Shown in pieces: positions 46,707 to 55,505 of a stretch of 64,000 nt of DNA. Made by a program: the position numbers and the translations under genes. How positions within the stretch are numbered: the first letter of the stretch is position 1; every line of letters starts with the position of its first letter. A model generated the notes under the pieces. That model was not told where the DNA came from. It ran no database searches and saw nothing but the letters and a program-made list of their open reading frames with translations. Source of the stretch: Lachnospiraceae bacterium (GTDB lineage Bacteria > Bacillota > Clostridia > Lachnospirales > Lachnospiraceae); assembly GCA_029068555.1 (NCBI GenBank), contig JAIECJ010000149.1:20694-84693 (forward strand). The letters are read 5' to 3'.

Positions 46707-48509
46707 ATGAATCAGGAATTAAAATTGCGCAAGGACATTCCCACCAGACTGACATGGGATTTATCATTAATTTATGCGGCGGAGGAGGAAATGTATCAGG
46801 ATGCGGAAAAAGTAAAGCATATCTGTGAACGCATGGTACAGGATTACAAAGGAAAGCTGGACACTGCGGAACACATCAACGCATGTCTCGACGACTTTCG
46901 CGAAGTGAACCGTTTACTTACACTGATTGTACATTACTGTGATTTGGCAGTTTCTGTTGACTATTACGATACGCACAATCAGGAACGCAATGAGGAAATC
47001 GCCAGCATGACGGCAGAAATCCTAAGCCGTCTCAGCTTTATTGACAACGAGATCGCAGAGCAGGACAATGCTGTCATTCAGGCTGCAATGACATTGTCGT
47101 CAGAGAACAAACATTACCTGCAAAATATCCTGCGCACAAAACCACACCTGCTCCATCCCGAGACAGAGCGTGCCCTTGCAGCGCTGTCCCGCACGATTCA
47201 GGCACCCTACCAGATTTACAACATGGCAAAGCTTGCGGACATGAAATTTGATGCTTTTACAGTGGATGGCAAAGAGTACCCGCTGGGCTACTCCCTGTTT
47301 GAAGACAATTATGAATATGAGGAAAATACCGCAGTGCGCCGCAGCGCTTTTGCCGCTTTTTCTGGGAAAATACGCGCGTATGAAAATGTGACCGCAGCCG
47401 CCTACAACACGCAGGTACAGACGGAAAAGACCCTTGCGGCGCTCCGTGGCTTCGACTCTGTATTTGACAGTCTCTTGTTCGGACAAAAGGTTACGCGGGA
47501 GCTCTATGACCGCCAGATTGATCTCATCACGGAAAAGCTTGCGCCGCATATGCGCCGGTACGCCCGCCTGTTAAAAAGGATACACAAGCTTGACCGCATG
47601 ACATTTGCAGACCTGAAAATTGCAGTAGACCCCGAATACGACCCCAAAGTTACCATAGAGGAATCGAGGGAGTATGTGGAAAAGGGACTCTCCATACTCG
47701 GCGAGGACTATGTGGCGATGATACAGGAGGCGTACCGTAACCGCTGGATTGACTTTGCGCAGAATCAGGGAAAGTCGACGGGCGGTTTCTGCGCGAGCCC
47801 CTATGGGAAAAACTCGTTTATCTTACTGTCGTGGAATGAGCGTATGTCAAATGTTTTTACGCTGGCGCACGAGCTGGGACACGCCGGACATTTCAAGTCC
47901 TGCAACAGCAGCCAGTCCATCTTTGACACCGATGTCTCCACCTATTTTGTGGAAGCGCCCTCGACGATGAACGAGCTTTTGATGGCACACTATCTGTTAA
48001 AGACGAATCCTGACCCGCGTTTCCGCCGCTGGGTACTGTCCTGCATGATTGGCAACACATACTATCACAATTTCGTCACACATCTGATGGAGGCAGCTTA
48101 TCAGAGGGAGGTCTACAAAATTGTGGATGCCGGCGGCAGTGTCAATGCCGAGACCCTGACCCGTCTGATGAAGGAGACGCTGCAGGCATTCTGGGGTGCG
48201 GATGTGGAGATTTCCGATGACGCCGCCCACACATGGATGCGTCAGCCGCACTATTATATGGGACTGTACTCCTACACCTACAGCGCAGGACTCACCATTG
48301 CCACACAGGTATGCAAACGCATCGAGAAAGAAGGGCAGTGCGCTGTCGAGGACTGGAAAAAAGTGCTCGCCGCCGGCAGCACGCTTGATCCGGCAGGACT
48401 TGCCAGGCTCGCGGGTATCGACATCACCACCGACGCGCCCCTGCTGGACACGATAGCGTATATCGGGGAGATTATTGAAGAAATCGAAAATCTGACAGAT
48501 ACGCTTTAA
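46707..48509 (+). CDS. pepF: Oligoendopeptidase F (M3B metallopeptidase)
   Basis: 600 aa from ATG 46707 (AAGGAGG upstream; the longer frame from 46629 begins within the terminator). The zinc-binding HExxH motif is LAHELGHAGHF with His388, Glu389 and His392, and FVEAPSTMNELLMAHYLL supplies the third ligand Glu. The N-terminal helical domain (LTWDLSLIYAAEEEMYQDAEKV) matches the PepF family, whose usual length is about 600 aa. A cytoplasmic enzyme that trims short peptides. It has its own promoter and is unrelated to the sugar loci around it. Confidence 0.93.
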   Translation: MNQELKLRKDIPTRLTWDLSLIYAAEEEMYQDAEKVKHICERMVQDYKGKLDTAEHINACLDDFREVNRLLTLIVHYCDLAVSVDYYDTHNQERNEEIASMTAEILSRLSFIDNEIAEQDNAVIQAAMTLSSENKHYLQNILRTKPHLLHPETERALAALSRTIQAPYQIYNMAKLADMKFDAFTVDGKEYPLGYSLFEDNYEYEENTAVRRSAFAAFSGKIRAYENVTAAAYNTQVQTEKTLAALRGFDSVFDSLLFGQKVTRELYDRQIDLITEKLAPHMRRYARLLKRIHKLDRMTFADLKIAVDPEYDPKVTIEESREYVEKGLSILGEDYVAMIQEAYRNRWIDFAQNQGKSTGGFCASPYGKNSFILLSWNERMSNVFTLAHELGHAGHFKSCNSSQSIFDTDVSTYFVEAPSTMNELLMAHYLLKTNPDPRFRRWVLSCMIGNTYYHNFVTHLMEAAYQREVYKIVDAGGSVNAETLTRLMKETLQAFWGADVEISDDAAHTWMRQPHYYMGLYSYTYSAGLTIATQVCKRIEKEGQCAVEDWKKVLAAGSTLDPAGLARLAGIDITTDAPLLDTIAYIGEIIEEIENLTDTL

Positions 48510-48583
48510 AGAATGGTGATGCAGTGCAAACCAGTAGGAATTGTAAAAAATGGTTGAGTAATTACGCAGTCGGAGGCAGTATC

Positions 48584-49276
48584 ATGGGTGAGAAGGTTCT
48601 GGTAGTCGACGATGAGAAAGAAATAGCTGATTTAATCGAGGTCTGCCTCAAAAATGACGGGTACACAGTTTACAAATTTTACAACGGCACAGACGCGCTG
48701 CGCTGTATTGAGGAGACTGAGCTGGATTTGGCGGTACTGGATATTATGCTGCCTGACATTGACGGTTTCCGCATCTGCCGGAAAATCCGGGAGAGGTATT
48801 TTTATCCAATCATCATGCTCACGGCTAAGGCGGAGGATGGGGACAAGATTATGGGGCTGACGCTCGGCGCTGATGATTATATCACCAAGCCGTTTAATCC
48901 GCTGGAAGTGACTGCAAGGGTCAGGACCCAGCTGCGGCGCTACACCCGATATAATGTCGGAAAGGAAACGGCGCCGCAGAATGAGCTGGACATCAGGGGA
49001 CTGCAGATATCAAAGAATACGCATAAGTGCCTGCTGAACGGAAAAAATGTTACACTGACGCCGATTGAGTTTGAAATCTTGTGGTATCTGTGCAGTAGGC
49101 GCGGTACGGTTGTATCTTCGGAGGAATTGTTTGAGGCGGTCTGGGGAGAAAAGTATCTCGACAATAATAATACAGTAATGACGCACATTGCAAGACTGCG
49201 TGAAAAAATGAATGAGCCTGCGCGGCGTCCAAAATATATCAAAACAATCTGGGGAGTGGGATATACGATTGAGTGA
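48584..49276 (+). CDS. vanR: VanR-type response regulator (OmpR/PhoB family)
   Basis: 230 aa from ATG 48584 (GGAGG upstream). Receiver domain with VLVVDDEKEIADLI and phosphoacceptor Asp53 in AVLDIMLPDIDGF, conserved Lys in DDYITKPFNPLEV, then a winged-helix output domain (NVTLTPIEFEILWYLCSR, YIKTIWGVGYTIE). It overlaps the next gene, a VanS-like kinase, and precedes a D-Ala-D-Ser ligase and vanT, which identifies it as the regulator of a VanG-like cluster. The name is by context and similarity; inducer is unknown. Confidence 0.87.
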   Translation: MGEKVLVVDDEKEIADLIEVCLKNDGYTVYKFYNGTDALRCIEETELDLAVLDIMLPDIDGFRICRKIRERYFYPIIMLTAKAEDGDKIMGLTLGADDYITKPFNPLEVTARVRTQLRRYTRYNVGKETAPQNELDIRGLQISKNTHKCLLNGKNVTLTPIEFEILWYLCSRRGTVVSSEELFEAVWGEKYLDNNNTVMTHIARLREKMNEPARRPKYIKTIWGVGYTIE

Positions 49277-50456
49277 ACGGTTTCATATGAACAGGATAAA
49301 AAGCAAACGCAAAAAACGGCAGGACAGCGGATACAAGCAGTTAAAGACCAAACTTCTTTTGGTTACAGTCAGCACAATGCTTTTTTCGGTCATTGGCGCA
49401 TTGATGTTGTACGATTTTGTCTTTCGCGGACGGTTTGCGAATTTTGTGGTTGGCTTTTTAAGCCATGTTGTCTATACGGGAAAGAAGGACGCCTATGAAC
49501 TTGCGCGGGAGACATACCGACTTCTTATACGGAATTATCTGGATTGGTATTTTATGGGCGGCATCCTGTTTCTGTTTGCGATTGCGCAGAAGATTTATCT
49601 TAATATCTTTATCAAATATTTTGCGGAAATTAACCGCGGCATTGATGCGCTGGTCACGGAAAACGCAGGTGATGTGATTCTCTCGCAGGAGCTTGCCGCG
49701 ACGGAGCGGAAAATCAATGCCATCAAGCACACGCTGGAAAAGCGCAAAAGCGATGCACAGCTTGCCGAGCAGCGCAAGAACGATTTGATTGTCTATCTGG
49801 CGCATGACCTCAAAACACCGCTCACAAGCGTTATAGGATATCTGACGCTGCTGCGGGATGAGCCGCAGATTTCACAGGAACTGCGCTGCCGTTACACGGA
49901 TATTGCGCTTGATAAGGCGGAACGTCTTGAGGCGCTGATCAATGAGTTTTTTGACATCACACGCTTCAACCTGACGACGCTGACGCTCGACAGGGAGCGG
50001 ATTCATCTCAGCCGTATGCTGGAACAGCTTGCCAGTGAATTTCACCCGATTCTCGCAGAGCGGGACCTTTCCTGGAAACTGGAGATTGCGCCAGACATTG
50101 CGCTGGTGGGTGATGCGGATAAGCTTGCGCGGGCTTTGGACAATCTGATACGAAATGCGGTCAGCTACAGCTATGCCGGGACGGAAATCCTGCTGTATGC
50201 ACAGACAGAGGCGGATAGGGTAAAAGTCATGATTCAGAATCAGGGAAAAACCATTCCGCCGGACAAGCTGGAACATATCTTTGAACAGTTTTACCGGGTG
50301 GACGCGTCGCGCTCGTCGGCGACCGGCGGCGCAGGTCTGGGGCTTGCCATCGCAAAGGAGATTGTGGAGCTGCACGAGGGAACGATCACGGCGGCGAGCG
50401 CAAATGAGCGCACAATATTTATTGTCACGCTTCCGGCGTACATGTCATCCGTTTAA
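49269..50456 (+). CDS. vanS: VanS-type sensor histidine kinase
   Basis: 395 aa. Two TM segments (about 29-50 and 95-115) enclose a short extracellular loop, then HAMP-like linker, dimerisation domain with VYLAHDLKTPLTSVIGYL (phospho-His179) and an HATPase domain with NLIRNAVSYSY, and GGAGLGLAIAKEIVELH. I place the start at TTG 49269, overlapping the vanR stop by 8 bp, because GGAGTGGGA lies at proper spacing; ATG 49287 has no RBS. Partner of VanR. Confidence 0.86.
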   Translation: MSERFHMNRIKSKRKKRQDSGYKQLKTKLLLVTVSTMLFSVIGALMLYDFVFRGRFANFVVGFLSHVVYTGKKDAYELARETYRLLIRNYLDWYFMGGILFLFAIAQKIYLNIFIKYFAEINRGIDALVTENAGDVILSQELAATERKINAIKHTLEKRKSDAQLAEQRKNDLIVYLAHDLKTPLTSVIGYLTLLRDEPQISQELRCRYTDIALDKAERLEALINEFFDITRFNLTTLTLDRERIHLSRMLEQLASEFHPILAERDLSWKLEIAPDIALVGDADKLARALDNLIRNAVSYSYAGTEILLYAQTEADRVKVMIQNQGKTIPPDKLEHIFEQFYRVDASRSSATGGAGLGLAIAKEIVELHEGTITAASANERTIFIVTLPAYMSSV

Positions 50457-50550
50457 TATGCTCAGGACACACTACAGAAAGGAATACGACTCAGGAGAAG
50501 TGCTTGAATGCCTGCGATTTTCTGTCAGATTTTTGGTGTGCAGCGGAGCG

Positions 50551-50574
50551 TCGTAAGAAAACTGTAAGATATTC
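50551..50574 (+). promoter_or_regulatory. Candidate VanR box (direct repeat)
   Basis: TCGTAAGAAAACTGTAAGATATTC contains two GTAAGA repeats 11 bp apart, the spacing typical of OmpR-family sites, and starts with TCGTAAGAAA, which resembles the VanR box as I remember it. A -10-like TATAAA follows at 50588-50593. Confidence 0.5.
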
Positions 50575-50620
50575 GAGAGAAAAATTTTATAAAGGTGATA
50601 GGAAACTGAAAAACATAGGG

Positions 50621-50665
50621 AAACCGGTTTTGATACAATCAAGGTATCAGGCGGTTTTCTTTTTT
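50621..50665 (+). terminator. Terminator-like hairpin in the vanS-ligase gap
   Basis: Stems AAACCG/CGGTTT and TGATAC/GTATCA stacked around small internal and apical loops, followed by TTTTCTTTTTT. It lies downstream of the candidate VanR box, so it could end the vanRS transcript or act as an attenuator of the ligase transcript. The remaining 250 bp to 50918 are AT-rich with no gene. Confidence 0.65.
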
Positions 50666-50918
50666 AATGCGTAGTTGAAAGCAGTTGAAGTAAGAAACTG
50701 CAAAGAAATGGCTTTATAGTTTCTAAATAGTAAATCATAAGTTCTTAATATATCTTAAATTGCTGCATCATTGGAAGTTAAGAAATGTTCTGATATAGTT
50801 TTTTTATCGCTTTATGGTACATGTGTATTTGTTCTGCGTCATACAGTATGTGCTTTTGCAGTAGTTTGAGGACTGTTATTGAGAAAATTTTATAAAAAGA
50901 ATAGAGGAGTGACAAATC

Positions 50919-51986
50919 GTGAAAAATGTAAAAAATATCGCAGTTATATTCGGCGGTGCGTCGTCAGAGTATGAGGTGTCATTGCAGTCAGCATATGCAG
51001 TGATTTGCAGTATGGACAGGGAAAAGTACAATCCGGTTATGGTTGGCATCTCGCGGGAGGGGAGATGGTTTTATTTTACAGGGGAAACAGACAGGATAAA
51101 AAACGATACATGGTGCAATGAGACAGACTGTGTGCCGGCAGTGCTTTCGCCGGACAGGACATATCACCATCTGATAATATGCCGCGCGGAATCCATACCC
51201 GAATCTATCTCTGTCGATGCTGTTTTCCCAGTGCTTCATGGGCGAAACGGGGAGGACGGGACAGTTCAGGGCATCGCGGAGCTTGCAGGGATTCCGCTGG
51301 TGGGCTGCGGGACGCTGTCCTCCGCGCTGTGCATGGACAAGGACAGGGCGCACAGGCTGGTGGAGATTTCCGGTGTGCGTGTGCCGAGAGCAATGGTGCT
51401 GATGGACAATACTGCGGTCAATAAGGCGTGTGATTTTGCAAAAAATATCGGATTTCCGGTGTTTGTAAAACCTGTGAAGGCTGGTTCTTCCTTTGGCGTG
51501 ACAAAGATAGTGGATATGGAACATCTGATGCCTGCCATTGACCTTGCGTTTCGCTATGACAACCGTGTCATTTTGGAGGAGGCAATTGACGGCTTTGAGG
51601 TGGGCTGTGCGGTGTGCGGGCGTGACAACCTGATTGTCGGAGAGATAGACGAGATTGAACTAGGCGGTGCAGGGAGTGCCGACGGATTTTTTGATTACAC
51701 AGAAAAATATACACTCAAGTCCTCGGCAATTCATGTTCCTGCAAGGATTCCCACAGAGAAGGCACAGGAGATTCAGGAGACGGCAAAGCGGATATACCGC
51801 GCGCTGGACTGTGCCTGTTTTGCGCGGGTGGATATGTTTCTGACGCCGGAGGGAGAGATTGTGTTCAACGAGGTCAACACAATACCGGGCTTTACGGAAC
51901 ACAGCCGCTATCCGGGGATGATGCGCGCGGCAGGATATGGATTTGCCGAGGTAGTGGACAGGGTTATCGGGCAGGCGTTTGTGTGA
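50919..51986 (+). CDS. vanG: D-alanine--D-serine ligase (VanG-like)
   Basis: 355 aa, GTG start with AGAGGAG at 9 nt. ATP-grasp Ddl family: IAVIFGGASSEYEVSLQSA, VFPVLHGRNGEDGTVQG, KPVKAGSSFGVTK and FNEVNTIPGFTEHSRYPGMM. The omega-loop reads FDYTEKYTLKSS (258-269), the EKY version characteristic of D-Ala-D-Ser ligases rather than D-Ala-D-Ala or D-Lac enzymes. Overall it closely resembles VanG. The product makes peptidoglycan precursors with low vancomycin affinity, which requires D-Ser from the downstream vanT. No vanXY is nearby to remove normal precursors. The symbol is by similarity; VanC/E/L/N are related types. Confidence 0.87.
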   Translation: MKNVKNIAVIFGGASSEYEVSLQSAYAVICSMDREKYNPVMVGISREGRWFYFTGETDRIKNDTWCNETDCVPAVLSPDRTYHHLIICRAESIPESISVDAVFPVLHGRNGEDGTVQGIAELAGIPLVGCGTLSSALCMDKDRAHRLVEISGVRVPRAMVLMDNTAVNKACDFAKNIGFPVFVKPVKAGSSFGVTKIVDMEHLMPAIDLAFRYDNRVILEEAIDGFEVGCAVCGRDNLIVGEIDEIELGGAGSADGFFDYTEKYTLKSSAIHVPARIPTEKAQEIQETAKRIYRALDCACFARVDMFLTPEGEIVFNEVNTIPGFTEHSRYPGMMRAAGYGFAEVVDRVIGQAFV

Positions 51987-51994
51987 TGTACATC

Positions 51995-52026
51995 TGGCAG
52001 AAAGCATTTTTCAAACACGATCTAGA
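51995..52026. repeat. Short dispersed palindrome, copy 2 (degenerate)
   Basis: GGCAGAAAGCATTTTTCAAA followed by CACGATCTAGA in the ligase-vanT gap. The core CATTTTTCAAACACG is shared with 63696 and 63859. Confidence 0.5.
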
Positions 52027-52039
52027 AAGAGGGGAAATA

Positions 52040-54199
52040 ATGAGGACAGCAGACAGAAGCTACACAGGAATTGACAGTTTTCGGCTGATTGCAGCACTAT
52101 TCATCATTGCGATTCACACATCGCCGCTTAAAACGTACAGCGAACTGGGGGATTTCATGCTGACGCGCGGGATTGCCCGCATAGCAGTTCCTTTCTTTTT
52201 CATGACATCAGGTTTCTTTCTGATTTCCAGATACAATTACAAAATGGACAAGCTGGGGGTTTTTGCAAAAAAGACAGCGCTGATTTATGGGGCGGCAATT
52301 GTGCTCTACATACCGATTAATATATACAACGGCTATTTTAAGATGGAAAATCTGCTGCCCAATATCATAAAGGATATCGTATTTGATGGGACACTGTATC
52401 ATCTGTGGTATCTGCCCGCCTCGCTTGCAGGTGGGGCGCTTGCGTGGTATCTGGTGCGCAGGCTGGGTTATCACAGGGCGTTAGCTGTGGCAGCGGCGCT
52501 CTACTTGACAGGTCTGTTTGGTGACAGCTATTATGGACTGATAGAAAAAGTTCCTGCTTTCAGCGGTTTCTATGCGCTGATGTTTCAGGTGTCGGACTAC
52601 ACTAGAAACGGTATTTTTTTTGCACCTGTTTTTTTCATATTAGGCGGATGGATTGCGGATTGCCAGATACGCCTGAGACAGACGACGGCATGGATGATGT
52701 CTGCCCTGACGATGCTGCTTATGCTGGCAGAAGGGCTTATTTTACACTGTTTTCAAGTGCAGCGTCACGACAGCATGTATTTCTTTTTGGTGCCATGTAT
52801 GTATTTTCTGTTTCAGGCGCTGCTGCATTTCAGGGGAAAGCGTCATGTCTGGATGCGGGATGTCTCGCTCCTCATCTATATCATTCATCCGATGATGATC
52901 GTGCTCATACGGCTTGCTGCGAAGGTGCTTCATATGCAGACGCTTCTTGTGGATAACAGCGTGGTGCATTTTCTTGCAGTCGTTGCGGCGTCCGTGTCAT
53001 TTAGTGTGGCGGCAGCGGCGTTGCGGAGACGGTTTGGACATAACAAGAGAAAGCAGCACAAGGGCACCGACAGGGCTTACATCGAAATCAATTTGGACAA
53101 CCTTGCACATAATGTAAAAATATTGAGAGAAGCAATGCCGCCCAAGTGCGAGCTGATGGCAGTCGTGAAGGCAGAGGCATATGGACATGGTATGTACGAG
53201 ATTGCAGTGTATCTGGACAAAATCGGCGTCAGGGCATTTGCGGCAGCGACCATTGACGAGGGCATTGCGCTGCGTAGATATGGTATTCGCGGTGAGATTC
53301 TTATACTGGGATATACACCGCCTGGGCGGGCGTGGGAACTTCGAAAGTACGACCTTACACAGACGCTGGTTGACTACAATTACGCATGCAGACTGAATGC
53401 GCAGGAGTACAGGGTTAAGGCGCATATCAAATTAGATACAGGAATGCACCGGCTTGGATTTGGTGTGAGTATGGACAGCAATGCCGGCAAAGAATTGCAG
53501 AATCTTTTGAGTGTGTTCTCGATGAGATATCTTACCATAAATGGCATTTACACACATCTGTGTGTGGCTGACAGTCTTGACGAGGAGGATATCTTATTTA
53601 CCCGGCGGCAGATTGCAGGATTTTACAAGGTCATAAACAGATTAAAGAAGCAGGGTATATGCATTCCGAAAATCCATATCCAGAGCAGCTATGGCCTGCT
53701 GAACTATCCGGAACTCAAGTGCAGTTATGTCAGGGCAGGCATTTCGCTGTATGGCGTGCTGAGCACGCCAAATACACAGACAAAGCTGCAGCTCGACCTG
53801 AAACCAGTCCTTGCACTGAAAGCATATGTCATTCTGATTCGAAAGGTAAAGCAGGGGGACAGTGTCGGCTATGGAAGGACTTTCGTGTCGGACAGGGACA
53901 GCCGTATTGCCATCGTGTCCATTGGTTATGCAGACGGATATCCGAGAATTTTGTCCGGCAAAGGGCATCATGTGCTCGTCAACGGACAGCAGGCGCCGAT
54001 TGTTGGAAGAATCTGTATGGATCAGTTTGCGATTGACATCACGGGACTTTCTAATATAAGTGTCGGCACGACTGTCACGCTGATTGGCAGGGACAACGGC
54101 GGGGAAATCACAGCGCCGGTGGCAGCGCAGCAGGCACAGAGCATCACAAATGAGCTGCTCAGCCGCATAGGAACAAGAGTAGTGGTGAAGGGAATCTAA
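52040..54199 (+). CDS. vanT: Membrane-bound serine/alanine racemase VanT
   Basis: 719 aa from ATG 52040 (GAGGGGA upstream; the frame continues back to 51983 without a site). The N-terminal ~340 residues are an acyltransferase-3-like membrane domain with about ten TM segments (GIDSFRLIAALFIIAIHTS, HLWYLPASLAGG). The C-terminal ~365 residues are a PLP alanine racemase fold with the PLP lysine Lys377 in MAVVKAEAYGHG, LDTGMHRLGF, VGYGRTF and GRICMDQFAID. This fusion is specific to VanT, which makes D-Ser for the ligase. By eye, the position aligned with Tyr354 of Geobacillus alanine racemase is Thr (SRIGTRV), consistent with a changed substrate pocket. Confidence 0.9.
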   Translation: MRTADRSYTGIDSFRLIAALFIIAIHTSPLKTYSELGDFMLTRGIARIAVPFFFMTSGFFLISRYNYKMDKLGVFAKKTALIYGAAIVLYIPINIYNGYFKMENLLPNIIKDIVFDGTLYHLWYLPASLAGGALAWYLVRRLGYHRALAVAAALYLTGLFGDSYYGLIEKVPAFSGFYALMFQVSDYTRNGIFFAPVFFILGGWIADCQIRLRQTTAWMMSALTMLLMLAEGLILHCFQVQRHDSMYFFLVPCMYFLFQALLHFRGKRHVWMRDVSLLIYIIHPMMIVLIRLAAKVLHMQTLLVDNSVVHFLAVVAASVSFSVAAAALRRRFGHNKRKQHKGTDRAYIEINLDNLAHNVKILREAMPPKCELMAVVKAEAYGHGMYEIAVYLDKIGVRAFAAATIDEGIALRRYGIRGEILILGYTPPGRAWELRKYDLTQTLVDYNYACRLNAQEYRVKAHIKLDTGMHRLGFGVSMDSNAGKELQNLLSVFSMRYLTINGIYTHLCVADSLDEEDILFTRRQIAGFYKVINRLKKQGICIPKIHIQSSYGLLNYPELKCSYVRAGISLYGVLSTPNTQTKLQLDLKPVLALKAYVILIRKVKQGDSVGYGRTFVSDRDSRIAIVSIGYADGYPRILSGKGHHVLVNGQQAPIVGRICMDQFAIDITGLSNISVGTTVTLIGRDNGGEITAPVAAQQAQSITNELLSRIGTRVVVKGI

Positions 54200-54213
54200 T
54201 TGCTCCGGTTTAT

Positions 54214-54711
54214 TCAATATTTCCATACTCTGCACATACTTGCGCCATCTTCACAGTGCGTGATGAGCCAGCTATAGTCCTTTGGAAACAGGTAAAAGTC
54301 AGCCATGGAACATGGATATTCCAGCAGGACTTTTTTGATTGCTGTCAAAGTGCCTTCATAAACCCATCCGCCGTCGACGACCAGATAATAGAATGCCATC
54401 GGATTCTTTTTTCCGGGAATGAGCGTGTCGAGCTTACCAATATAGTCGTCCCAGTCATCCCATCTCGTGATAATAAGGTCTGTGCTTTTCAAATCTTTAC
54501 GAAACCGCGTCCACATATAGGTATCGACCTGAACCGCAGGATATTTTTTGTAGTCACAAAAGGCATAATATACATTGCGCTGAACCTTTTCATACATGTT
54601 TTTCGCAGTCTCATGAAATTCTGTCCGGTCAATATTTACTTCTTTGATGATGTCTTCAATTTCGTCGCGCAGCTCATAGCGCAGTGGTTTAGATGTGGCT
54701 TGTTTTTTCAT
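54214..54711 (-). CDS. Hypothetical protein, 165 aa
   Basis: Not recognised. A soluble, Tyr/Trp/Asp-rich protein with a charged helical N-terminus (LRDEIEDIIKEVNIDRTEFHETA) and the aromatic segments RWDDWDDYIGKL and VVDGGWVYEGTL. No signal peptide or TM. A good RBS (AGGAG, 7-nt spacing) and codon use like its neighbours support a real gene. It is convergent with vanT, the stops 14 bp apart with no clear terminator between. Confidence 0.75.
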   Translation of the reverse strand: MKKQATSKPLRYELRDEIEDIIKEVNIDRTEFHETAKNMYEKVQRNVYYAFCDYKKYPAVQVDTYMWTRFRKDLKSTDLIITRWDDWDDYIGKLDTLIPGKKNPMAFYYLVVDGGWVYEGTLTAIKKVLLEYPCSMADFYLFPKDYSWLITHCEDGASMCRVWKY

Positions 54712-54796
54712 AATGCACTCCTGCGTTTAAAATGATATACCTATCATACGCTTTGTAATGCGGTTTGTAAAGTCAGTTCAGGAACAGAGTGAACCA

Positions 54797-54850
54797 GTTA
54801 CTGTTCAGACATCCACATAAGTAGAGGAAATCATGTGCCGAATTTGTTGA
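54797..54850 (+). mobile_element. Degenerate left end of a MITE-related element
   Basis: Begins GTTACTGTTCA and continues with AAGTAGAGGAAATCATGTGCC, in register with AAGTAGTGGGAATCATGCGCC of the 143-bp family; similarity fades after about 50 bp. It lies 108 bp from the intact copy 3. Could be a decayed copy or an end of the parent insertion sequence. Confidence 0.5.
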
Positions 54851-54896
54851 TGCCGCCCCTTCAATAAACAAAATTGTGCTGAAATCTTATGGAGGC

Positions 54897-55055
54897 GTAA
54901 ACAGGTTACTGTTCACACCTACGCCAAAGTAGTGGGTATCATGCGCCAAAATGCTTGCCTTTTAGCATTTTGTGTGCAAAATCTGTTATAATTCACACCT
55001 CATTAACTTATAAGTTGATGAAAACTGGCGTTGGTGTGAATTGTAACGTAAACAG
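54897..55055 (+). mobile_element. 143-bp MITE, copy 3, with 8-bp target duplication
   Basis: Element 54905-55047, same orientation as copy 1 and about three substitutions from it. GTAAACAG flanks it on both sides (54897-54904, 55048-55055). Confidence 0.92.
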
Positions 55056-55427
55056 CGATGAATGCCGTCATTTGTTATATAAAGCTTTACACTTGATATA
55101 GAATTGGATATAATGATAACAGTAATTAGTACAGTGAATATTAAGTAATTGGCAGTTTGACTTGCCTATTTTCCTGACAGTACTACTCCCCAAGCCTCGA
55201 CGTAGCCACCGCTGCGCCTGCGTTTGTGAAGCAGCACGCTCAGAAAAATATTCTGCGTAAACTATCCAAAACTTAATTTTCACTACACTAGTACTCCATC
55301 CATCCAGAAATTAGAATTGTGGTCTGCATGGTTCGTGCCAGTGCTAGGTAAAATAAATTATCTTCTCTGGGAGTCAATGTCGAGGATATAACCTTATAAA
55401 GTGGTAACACTATCATCGCAAAATCAG
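55056..55427. other. Gene-free stretch between MITE copy 3 and the GH2 gene
   Basis: About 370 bp without a supported gene. Short open frames occur on the minus strand (for example encoding FSERAASQTQAQRWLRRGLG) but none has an RBS. It may contain eroded coding or mobile DNA. Confidence 0.4.
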
Positions 55428-55463
55428 AGGTGTGAAGCCTATGGAGGTTTTACACCTTTTTCT
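55428..55463 (+). terminator. Terminator-like hairpin upstream of the GH2 gene
   Basis: AGGTGTGAAGCCT / AGGTTTTACACCT imperfect stem with an ATGG loop and trailing TTTTTC. It is 43 bp before the GH2 start, so it may end upstream transcription or attenuate the GH2 transcript. Confidence 0.55.
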
Positions 55464-55505
55464 GCCAATTGATGCTTAGAGCGATTCAGTGTGGGAGAGG
55501 ATCAT

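Noticed and set aside
49287..49289. ATG start for vanS
   Set aside because: No ribosome binding site precedes it; TTG 49269 has one and overlaps the vanR stop in the usual coupled way.
55068..55283. 71-codon minus-strand frame before the GH2 gene
   Set aside because: No RBS and no recognisable motif; treated as possible eroded DNA only.
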